Positions 1 to 5,422 of a stretch of DNA of 9,481 nt are shown here, one piece after another. The stretch spans positions 1-9,481 of the forward strand of contig RFVZ01000092.1 of the NCBI GenBank assembly GCA_009922405.1, given 5' to 3'. The notes beneath the pieces were generated by a model. It searched no databases, was not told where the DNA came from, and saw only the letters and a list, made by a program, of their open reading frames with translations. How positions within the stretch are numbered: the stretch's first letter is position 1; every line of letters starts with the position of its first letter. Made by a program: the position numbers and the translations under genes. This stretch comes from Betaproteobacteria bacterium (lineage in GTDB: Bacteria > Pseudomonadota > Gammaproteobacteria > Burkholderiales > Burkholderiaceae_E).

Positions 1-56
1 GACTCGCCGCGGGCGCTGCCCTGACGCTGCGTCAGAACCGGAGTGCCCAGCCGTGA
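1..56 (+). CDS. 3' end of upstream gene, probably D-alanine-D-alanine ligase (partial)
   Basis: The frame starting at base 3 is open from the window edge to a TGA at 54-56 and ends with residues LAAGAALTLRQNRSAQP. That stop overlaps the GTG start of ftsQ in a GTGA arrangement, which is typical of translationally coupled dcw genes. In proteobacterial dcw clusters the gene before ftsQ is usually ddl (D-Ala-D-Ala ligase, cytoplasmic peptidoglycan precursor synthesis), so ddl is the contextual guess. The visible 17 residues carry no diagnostic motif, and murC or murB cannot be excluded. The ftsQ frame is also open upstream of its start, so this short piece rests mainly on the overlapping stop and the gene order. 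Confidence 0.4.
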   Translation, partial: LAAGAALTLRQNRSAQP

Positions 57-853
57 ATCCCTGGCAAGCGCCCCGATTCCTCAACCGGGTGGCGGACACC
101 CTGTTCGCCCTTGCGGTCCTTGCCCTGGTCGCTGCGGCTGCACATTGGTTTGCGCATCGTTCGTGGTTCTCCTTGCGCGCGGTTGCGGTCGAGGCGGCGC
201 CCGGTCATAGCCTGCGCCACAGCAGTGAATCCACGATCAGGACCTTGGGCGTTCAGCCCCTGAGCGGTACTTTTTTCACCACCGATCTCGAAGCCGCGCG
301 AAACCGGTTCGAATCGATCCCCTGGGTACGTCACGCCAGTGTCCGGCGGGTCTGGCCCAACCGGTTGCTGGTTCAACTCGAAGAGCACCGGCCGTTCGCG
401 ACCTGGGGCGACGGGCGCTTGGTCAATACGCTGGGTGAGTTGTTCGCGGCCAATGCGGCCGAGGCCGATGACGAGGGCGCTCTGCCGGAATTGTCGGGGC
501 CCCCTGGGAGTACCGGAGAGGTTATCCGACGCTGGCGTGAACTCACTGAATGGCTGGCGCCACTCGAGTTGCGCCCAGTCGCCCTGGTGCTGTCGCCCCG
601 CTGGGCCTGGACCGTACGTTTAAGCAATGGGACCACGCTGCTCTTGGGTCGCGATCAGGGCAAGCCGATCGCCGAGCGCGTGGCTCAGATGGTCAAGGTA
701 TGGCCGCAGGTCGCCCAACGACTCGGGGCGACCGACACGATTGATCTTCGATATCCCAACGGATTTGCGTTGCGGACCACGCTCGCGAACACGTCCAGCA
801 AGGCCGGTTCGACCAAAAACTTATCAGCAGCAGTAGCGCAAAGGCAGCGATGA
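53..853 (+). CDS. ftsQ: Cell division protein FtsQ
   Basis: FtsQ is a bitopic inner-membrane divisome protein that recruits FtsB and FtsL and links cytoplasmic and periplasmic division proteins. The 266-aa product has a short cytoplasmic tail, one hydrophobic segment at about residues 16-34 (rich in A, L, V), then a periplasmic POTRA domain starting at FSLRAVAVEA (about 39-110), including the typical IPWVRHASVRRVWPNRL stretch. The FtsQ-type beta domain follows to about residue 245 (GRLVNTLGELF, then LRLSNGTTLLLGR-like strands and DLRYPNGFALR). Size and domain order are normal. The GTG start at 53 is chosen because the N-terminus NPWQAPRFLNRVADTLFALAVL matches the family and because it overlaps the upstream stop (GTGA). 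The gene ends in an ATGA overlap with ftsA, so the two are probably translated together. The last 20 or so residues (after ALRTTLAN) are a polar tail. Confidence 0.95.
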   Translation: MNPWQAPRFLNRVADTLFALAVLALVAAAAHWFAHRSWFSLRAVAVEAAPGHSLRHSSESTIRTLGVQPLSGTFFTTDLEAARNRFESIPWVRHASVRRVWPNRLLVQLEEHRPFATWGDGRLVNTLGELFAANAAEADDEGALPELSGPPGSTGEVIRRWRELTEWLAPLELRPVALVLSPRWAWTVRLSNGTTLLLGRDQGKPIAERVAQMVKVWPQVAQRLGATDTIDLRYPNGFALRTTLANTSSKAGSTKNLSAAVAQRQR

Positions 854-2011
854 CCAAGGACAGCAAGGATCTGATCGTCGGCCTCGATATCGGAACATCC
901 AAGGTGGTGGCGATCGTCGCCGAGATGCAAGCCGACGGGACTTACCACATCATTGGTAGCGGTCAACACGGAAGAGGCCGAATTGATGGCCGATTGCAAG
1001 ATTCGGTCGGTCTTTACCGGGATTGCCGGTAATCACATCCGGTCGTTCAACTCCAGCGGCATGGTCGCCATCAAGGACAAGGAAGTCACCGACGCCGACG
1101 TCGCCCGGGTAATTGAAACCGCCAAGGCGGTCAGTATTCCGACCGATCAGCAGATCCTGCATGTCCTCCCGCAAGAATTCATCATCGACGGGCAGGAAGA
1201 CATCCGCGAACCCATTGGGATGAGCGGAGTGCGCCTCGAAGTGCGCGTGCATATCGTGACCGGGGCCGTCAGTGCCGCCCAGAACATCATCAAGTGTGTG
1301 CGCCGCTGCGGGCTTGAGGTCCAGGATCTGATCCTGCAGCCGCTTGCCTCCAGCATGTCGGTGCTCACCGCCGACGAGAAAGAATTGGGTGTCGCCCTGG
1401 TTGATATCGGTGGCGGGACAACCGATATCGCGATCTTCACCGGCGGCGCGATTCGGCACACTGCGGTGATACCGATCGCGGGTGATCAGGTCACCAACGA
1501 CATCGCCATGGCGATGCGTACACCGACGCCCGATGCCGAGGAAATTAAATTGCGTTACGGGATCGCCAAACAGGTTTTGGCAGATCCGGCCGAGCAGATC
1601 GAAGTCCCCGGCATCGGCGATCGGGGCCCACGCAAACTGAGCCGTCAGGCGCTGGCGGCGGTCATCGAGCCGCGCGTTGAAGAGCTCTATGCGTTCGTGC
1701 AGCAGGTCATCCGCGAGAGTGGTTATGAAGAATTACTTTCGAGTGGAATCGTCATCACGGGTGGAACGGCCATGTTGCCCGGCATGGTCGAACTCGGTGA
1801 AGACGTCTTCCTGAAACCCGTTCGGCTGGGTCTGCCCTCCTATCAGGGCCACCTGTCGGATGTCGTGCGCAACCCTCGTCACGCCACCGCGCTTGGCCTG
1901 CTTGAAGAAGCCCGTCTGCAGCGTCAGCGCGGCATGAAAGTGGCCGAGCAATCCGGTTCACTCAAAGACACCATGCGCCGAATGAAGGACTGGTTCCTCG
2001 GCAACTTTTAA
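850..2011 (+). pseudogene. ftsA: Cell division protein FtsA, disrupted by a ~71-nt frameshifting deletion
   Basis: FtsA is the actin-like ATPase that tethers FtsZ to the inner membrane and signals divisome activation. The ATG at 850 overlaps the ftsQ stop, and the first frame gives a normal N-terminus with the phosphate-1 loop GLDIGTSK (residues 11-18), but after HIIGSGQH it runs into unrelated sequence and stops at 1030-1032. From about 965 the frame one base further along gives EEAELMADCKIRSVF and continues to 2011 as good FtsA: the 1C domain, phosphate-2 motif VDIGGGTTDI (about 1400-1430), adenosine motif GIVITGGTAMLPG (about 1746-1785), and the C-terminal amphipathic membrane helix MRRMKDWFLGNF. 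Compared with E. coli FtsA as I remember it, about 24 residues of domain 1A, including the conserved SRG...KG stretch, are missing at the junction. A 71-nt loss fits both the gap and the frame change. A TTG at 953 opens the second frame but would give a protein without phosphate-1. Either a real mutation or an assembly error is possible. Confidence 0.85.
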
Positions 2012-2017
2012 GCCGTT

Positions 2018-2069
2018 CAACTCATCGCACCAGCCCATTGCCACAGCCCATCGCACCAGCCCATTTTTT
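2018..2069 (+). repeat. 13-bp tandem repeat, four units, in the ftsA-ftsZ spacer
   Basis: Four consecutive 13-nt units start at 2018, 2031, 2044 and 2057: CAACTCATCGCAC, CAGCCCATTGCCA, CAGCCCATCGCAC and CAGCCCATTTTTT. CAGCCCAT is identical in the last three units, and the 17-mer CATCGCACCAGCCCATT occurs exactly twice (2023-2039 and 2049-2065). The array fills the first half of the non-coding spacer between the ftsA stop (2011) and ftsZ (2122). The second half (2070-2107) is two T-rich tracts and a C-run with no clear function. A TTGCCA at 2038-2043 resembles a -35 box, but only a poor -10 (CATTTT, 2062-2067) lies at the right distance. Whether the array is a protein-binding site or a replication-slippage product cannot be told from one sequence. 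Confidence 0.8.
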
Positions 2070-2107
2070 CACCCGTCAGTCCTTATTTTTTACCCCCCAT
2101 CAGCCCC

Positions 2108-2113
2108 AAGGAG
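2108..2113 (+). promoter_or_regulatory. Ribosome binding site of ftsZ
   Basis: AAGGAG is followed by 8 nt and then the ATG at 2122. It is the strongest Shine-Dalgarno sequence in the window and fixes the ftsZ start, although the frame stays open upstream to 2038. Confidence 0.85.
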
Positions 2114-2121
2114 TTCGTAGC

Positions 2122-3324
2122 ATGAATGCCCCGATGAATTTTGAAATTGTCGAAACCGAGATCGAAGGCGCCATCATTAAGGTTGTCGGCGTCGGCGGTG
2201 CCGGCGGCAACGCCGTCAACCACATGGTCAGCAGTGGTGTTCAGGGTGTTGAATTCATTACCGTTAACACCGACAAACAGGCGCTCGCCCGTTCGCTCGC
2301 GCCGACCTCGATCCAGCTTGGTGAAGGCCTCGGTGCCGGAGCCAACGCCATCGCCGGGCGCCAAGCCGCAGAGGCTTGCCGCGAAGAACTCAAAGCGGCG
2401 CTGGCCGGTGCCAACATGGTGTTTATCACCGCGGGCATGGGCAAGGGCACGGGGACTGGCGCCAGCCCAATCCTGGCTGAGGTGGCTAAAGAACTCGGTG
2501 CGCTCACAGTAGGAGTCGTCACCAAGCCGTTCGGTTTTGAGGGTGCGAAGAAAATGCGCGTCGCCGAAGAGGGGATCGAGGCCCTGGCGGCGCATGTCGA
2601 CAGCCTGATTGTGGTGCTCAACGAGAAGCTCTTTGAGGTGATGGACGACGACGCGTCGCTCGACGATGCGTTTCACAAGGCGGACGACGTGTTGCACAAC
2701 GCGGTGGCGGGGATTGCCGAAATCATCAACGTCCCTGGTCTGGTCAACGTCGACTTTGCCGACGTGCGCACCATCATGGGCGAACAGGGCAAAGCGATGA
2801 TGGGCATTGGCGAAGCCTCCGGAATCGACCGGGCCCGCCTTGCGGCTGAACAGGCGGTGGCCAGCCCGCTGCTTGAAGGGGTTGATCTACAAGGCGCACG
2901 TGGCGTGATCGTCAACATCACGGCCAGCCGCTCGCTCAAGCTTCGTGAGACCAATGAAGTCCTCAACACGATCAAGCACTTCTGTGCCGAAGACGCCACG
3001 ATCATTCACGGCACGGTGTTCGAAGAAGGCTTGGGCGATCGCCTGCGGGTCACCGTGGTGGCGACCGGCATCGGCAAGCGCCGTAGCGGCCCTGAGTTGG
3101 TCCGTCAGCAGCCACCGCTGCAGCGCACTGGGACTTACGACGCTTCGCCGCTCGTGGGGCGCAGTGTGCCAGGCTATGGCGGCGGGCGCAGCTACGATTC
3201 GCTCGACACACCGACCGTCTGGCGTGATCCGCGCGCCGACGCTGCTGCGCGGGTACAAGCCCTTGAAGACAAGGGCGTCGAGCGCTTTGACATCCCAGCC
3301 TTCCTGCGTCGTCAGGCAGACTAA
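2122..3324 (+). CDS. ftsZ: Cell division protein FtsZ, with lysine in the tubulin signature loop
   Basis: FtsZ is the tubulin-like GTPase that polymerises into the cytokinetic ring. The 400-aa product is of normal length. Visible parts are the T1 loop GVGGAGGN (residues 23-30), the T4 tubulin signature at 105-113, the T7 catalytic loop with N209, D211 and D214 (E. coli N207, D209, D212), a short variable linker (about 325-388), and the C-terminal peptide DIPAFLRRQAD that binds FtsA and ZipA. The stretch NEKLFEVMDDD followed by ADDVLHNAV is betaproteobacteria-like. One feature is odd: the signature, normally GGGTGTG, reads GKGTGTG, with K108 (AAG, 2443-2445) at the position of E. coli G106. 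Everything else in the GTP-binding domain looks intact. The ATG at 2122 is preceded by AAGGAG; the longer frame from 2038 would add a proline- and phenylalanine-rich extension unlike FtsZ. A terminator follows, so the division genes probably end one transcription unit here. Confidence 0.97.
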   Translation: MNAPMNFEIVETEIEGAIIKVVGVGGAGGNAVNHMVSSGVQGVEFITVNTDKQALARSLAPTSIQLGEGLGAGANAIAGRQAAEACREELKAALAGANMVFITAGMGKGTGTGASPILAEVAKELGALTVGVVTKPFGFEGAKKMRVAEEGIEALAAHVDSLIVVLNEKLFEVMDDDASLDDAFHKADDVLHNAVAGIAEIINVPGLVNVDFADVRTIMGEQGKAMMGIGEASGIDRARLAAEQAVASPLLEGVDLQGARGVIVNITASRSLKLRETNEVLNTIKHFCAEDATIIHGTVFEEGLGDRLRVTVVATGIGKRRSGPELVRQQPPLQRTGTYDASPLVGRSVPGYGGGRSYDSLDTPTVWRDPRADAAARVQALEDKGVERFDIPAFLRRQAD

Positions 3325-3339
3325 GGATTCACGACGACT

Positions 3340-3385
3340 GGGGGGCCTGGCACGCTAAACTGGGTGCTCGGAGCCCCCCTTTTTT
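3340..3385 (+). terminator. Rho-independent terminator after ftsZ
   Basis: GGGGGGC (3340-3346) pairs with GCCCCCC (3373-3379), followed at once by six T (3380-3385). Within the 26-nt loop GCAC (3350-3353) can pair with GTGC (3364-3367), extending the structure. It lies 15 nt after the ftsZ stop. The peroxiredoxin ribosome binding site begins only 3 nt after the T-run, so transcription of peroxiredoxin and lpxC needs read-through or a promoter inside ftsZ. Confidence 0.85.
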
Positions 3386-3400
3386 CTTGGAGATTCGCCT

Positions 3401-3904
3401 GTGATTAAGATTGGTGACCACCTACCAGCTGGCATGCTGGATGAGTTTATCGATGTTGAAACCGAGGGATGCGCACTCGGCCCGAACCAAGTTGACGTAT
3501 TGGCGCAGGTCAAGGGCAAGAAGATCGTCATTTTTGGCGTTCCTGGCGCCTTCACGCCGACGTGCTCTGCGAAGCATGTCCCCGACTTTATTGCCACGCA
3601 TGACGCACTGGCAGCACGCGGCGTGGATGAGATCTGGTGTCTGTCCGTCAATGACCCCTTTGTCATGGGGGCCTGGGGTCGCGATCAGAAGGCTGCCGGT
3701 AAAGTGCGCATGATCGCCGATGGCAGTGCGGACTACACCCGCAAGCTCGGTCTCGAGCAAGATCTGAGCAAGCGCGGTCTGGGCATGCGGTGCCAGCGCT
3801 TTTCGATGTTGATCGAAGACGGTGTGGTGCGCACGCTCGATATCGATCCTGCGGGCACGTTTGATAAAACCGACGCCCGAACCATGTTGACCCATCTGGA
3901 TTGA
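3401..3904 (+). CDS. Peroxiredoxin, Prx5 type (thioredoxin-fold redoxin)
   Basis: The product (167 aa, normal length) is a cytosolic thiol peroxidase that reduces hydrogen peroxide or organic peroxides. The active-site motif PGAFTPTCS places the peroxidatic cysteine at residue 55, with the usual Thr three residues before it. The following HVPDFI, VNDPFVMGAW (about 83-92) and the C-terminal GVVRTLDIDPAGTFDKTDA are typical of the Prx5 family (often glutaredoxin-dependent). C24, C80 and C131 are further cysteines; C80 sits at a position often cysteine in the family, and no resolving cysteine can be assigned with certainty. The GTG start at 3401 is supported by GGAG (3389-3392) 8 nt upstream. The stop TGA overlaps the putative TTG start of lpxC (TTGA), suggesting coupled translation. 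A peroxiredoxin between ftsZ and lpxC is, as I recall, a common betaproteobacterial arrangement; no division role is implied. Confidence 0.92.
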   Translation: MIKIGDHLPAGMLDEFIDVETEGCALGPNQVDVLAQVKGKKIVIFGVPGAFTPTCSAKHVPDFIATHDALAARGVDEIWCLSVNDPFVMGAWGRDQKAAGKVRMIADGSADYTRKLGLEQDLSKRGLGMRCQRFSMLIEDGVVRTLDIDPAGTFDKTDARTMLTHLD

Positions 3905-4890
3905 GCATCCGGTCAATTCTTAAAACCGGGCCCGACTCGCGCTCCGTGACCCCCGCAGGGCGTCTGCGCCAGCGCACGATCCGGTCGTCCGTGCGGGCGG
4001 CCGGGGTTGGTTTGCACTCGGGTGAACGGGTCAGCCTGGTGTTGCAGCCGGCACCGCCCAACCATGGCATCCGGTTTCGGCGAACCGATGTCAACCCACC
4101 TGTTGTCATCGAAGCGCTTGCCGAGCGGGTCAACGACACGCGCATGGCGTCGACGCTCAGCGCGGCAGATCCCGCGTTCGACCATATTAGGGTGGCCACA
4201 GTCGAGCACCTGATGAGCGCGCTCGCCGGTCTCGGCGTGGACAATTTACTGGTCGATGTCGACGCGCCAGAAATTCCGATTCTGGACGGCTCAGCTGGGA
4301 CCTTTGCCTACCTGCTCCAGCAGGCTGGATTGGTGGAGCAGGCGGCCCCGAAGCGCTTTGTTCGGGTCCTTGAAACGATCGAAATCCGTGAGGGTGACAA
4401 GTGGGCCCGGCTCGATCCTTACTTCGGGTTTCGACTGGATTTTTCGATCGCCTTCAATCACCCCGCGATTGATGCCACGGGGCAGCGGGTGACCTTTGAT
4501 TTCGCGCACGACTCGTATCTTAAGGAAATTGCCCGGGCCCGCACCTTCGGATTTGTTCAGGACGTCGAGGCACTGCGGGCGAACGGCCTGGCGCAGGGGG
4601 GCAGTCTGGGCAATGCCATCGTGATGGACGAATGGCGCGTGCTAAACAGCGAAGGGTTGCGCTATGCAGACGAGTTCGTGAAGCACAAGGTCCTTGATGC
4701 GATCGGGGACTTATATCTGCTTGGTCGGCCGCTGCTGGCGTCGTATGTCGCCCACAAGTCGGGCCATGCGATGAACAACCAACTGTTGCGGGCGTTGTTG
4801 GCGCAACCTCAGGCCTGGACTGAGGTTTGTTTCGAGTCGCCGTCCCGATCCGACCCCGCCCCCTGGGCCCTTGACTGGCTGGTGGCCTGA
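3901..4890 (+). CDS. lpxC: UDP-3-O-acyl-N-acetylglucosamine deacetylase LpxC
   Basis: LpxC is the zinc-dependent cytosolic deacetylase that catalyses the first committed step of lipid A synthesis. The 329-aa reading carries the whole family text: QRTI..., GVGLHSG (35-41), TVEHL with H103, DEFVKHKVLDAIGD with H262 and D266, and SGHAMNN with H289. H103, H262 and D266 correspond to the E. coli zinc ligands H79, H238 and D242, and H289 to the catalytic H265, all with a constant offset of 24. That offset is an N-terminal extension. The TTG at 3901 overlaps the peroxiredoxin stop, but no good Shine-Dalgarno sequence precedes it; a GTG at 3946 would give a 314-aa protein closer to the usual 305 aa. 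The start is therefore uncertain, while the identity is not. The 3' end overlaps the convergent dciA-like gene by 82 bp. E. coli LpxC is degraded by FtsH through a C-terminal tail; this one ends WALDWLVA. Confidence 0.96.
   Translation: MSIRSILKTGPDSRSVTPAGRLRQRTIRSSVRAAGVGLHSGERVSLVLQPAPPNHGIRFRRTDVNPPVVIEALAERVNDTRMASTLSAADPAFDHIRVATVEHLMSALAGLGVDNLLVDVDAPEIPILDGSAGTFAYLLQQAGLVEQAAPKRFVRVLETIEIREGDKWARLDPYFGFRLDFSIAFNHPAIDATGQRVTFDFAHDSYLKEIARARTFGFVQDVEALRANGLAQGGSLGNAIVMDEWRVLNSEGLRYADEFVKHKVLDAIGDLYLLGRPLLASYVAHKSGHAMNNQLLRALLAQPQAWTEVCFESPSRSDPAPWALDWLVA
4805..4827. repeat. Perfect hairpin in the lpxC / dciA convergent overlap
   Basis: AACCTCAG (4805-4812) and CTGAGGTT (4820-4827) are perfect inverted repeats around a 7-nt loop, followed on the plus strand by TGTTT. 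The structure lies inside the lpxC coding sequence, 63 bp before its stop, and includes the TGA of the minus-strand gene (4809-4811). For the minus strand it sits where a terminator would be expected, but no U-run follows in that direction. It may be a weak terminator or mRNA-stabilising hairpin for the dciA-like gene, or chance. Confidence 0.45.
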
Positions 4891-5408
4891 GCGAGCTTCA
4901 GAACCCCAGACTTTAGGGGCGATGCCTCGAGCCGCTGCGCTAGCGATCGCAACGCGGCTGCCGCAGCGGCTGGTGGCCGCGGCCGGGCGACCGGCGGATC
5001 GGCGACCGGACCGGGGACTCGACTGCGCGAGCGCAGCTTCTCAATCACCCAGCCTTGTTGACATAGGGTCGCAATCGCCAACGGTTCGATCTGGCGCAAG
5101 CGGGCGGCCATCGAGGGTCCGGTGACCGTGACGCACAGCGTCGTACCATCGAGACGGACCGCGCGAACGTCCAGCCCGCCGGTGACTTGCGCAAGCGTGG
5201 CCTGCAGCGCCATCAGGCGCCGTGCATCATGCTGAAGGCGCCGGAATGCGTCGTCCTCGCCCAACCATTGCAGCGCAGAGGGCGGCGTGTTTTGAGTGCC
5301 AGGTGGGCGGGATTGGAACGTGATCGATCGTCCGATTGAAGGTGAGATTGAGGGTGTCGTGCGGCGGGATTCGTCAAAAGAGGGGACAATGGCGCCCTGA
5401 CCCAACAT
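4809..5408 (-). CDS. DUF721 / DciA-like protein (probable helicase loader)
   Basis: This 199-aa minus-strand product has a DUF721-type core at about residues 44-125: LQWLGEDDAFRRL, a helical stretch, then beta segments DVRAVRLDGTTLCVTV and GPSMAARLRQIEP, and QQGWVIEKLRSRSR. A Pro/Ala-rich linker and a C-terminal helix (LRSLAQRLEASPLKSGVLKLA) follow, then a polar tail. DciA proteins of this family interact with and help load the replicative helicase DnaB in bacteria lacking DnaC. The assignment is by domain type and by position between lpxC and secA, where betaproteobacteria carry such a gene. The ATG at 5408-5406 is the only ATG before the core; a weak GAAGAA (5420-5415 on the minus strand) lies 6 nt upstream. 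The unconserved tail overlaps lpxC, and the start is 14 nt from the secA start, so secA's 5' control region lies within this gene. Confidence 0.75.
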   Translation of the reverse strand: MLGQGAIVPSFDESRRTTPSISPSIGRSITFQSRPPGTQNTPPSALQWLGEDDAFRRLQHDARRLMALQATLAQVTGGLDVRAVRLDGTTLCVTVTGPSMAARLRQIEPLAIATLCQQGWVIEKLRSRSRVPGPVADPPVARPRPPAAAAAALRSLAQRLEASPLKSGVLKLAQATSQSRAQGAGSDRDGDSKQTSVQA

Positions 5409-5422
5409 GCTACATTCTTCGG

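Noticed and set aside
953..2011. A shorter functional FtsA starting at TTG 953.
   Set aside because: It has no ribosome binding site, lacks the phosphate-1 loop and most of domain 1A, and its first residues are out-of-frame remnants of the broken N-terminal part.
2038..2121. An upstream extension of FtsZ by 28 residues.
   Set aside because: The extension is made of repeat-derived and T/C-rich sequence unlike FtsZ, and AAGGAG points to the ATG at 2122.
4905..4918. CCCC/GGGG hairpin after lpxC as a terminator.
   Set aside because: Only four base pairs and no T-run follow, and it lies within the dciA-like coding sequence.
5408..5416. Extended -10 promoter (TGCTACATT) for secA.
   Set aside because: It would start transcription at the secA ATG itself and has no -35 box at the right distance; it also overlaps the dciA-like start codon, so it is probably coincidence.
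5336..5422. An upstream extension of SecA from a TTG at 5336.
   Set aside because: It is antisense to the dciA-like gene and does not resemble SecA; the family N-terminus begins at 5423.
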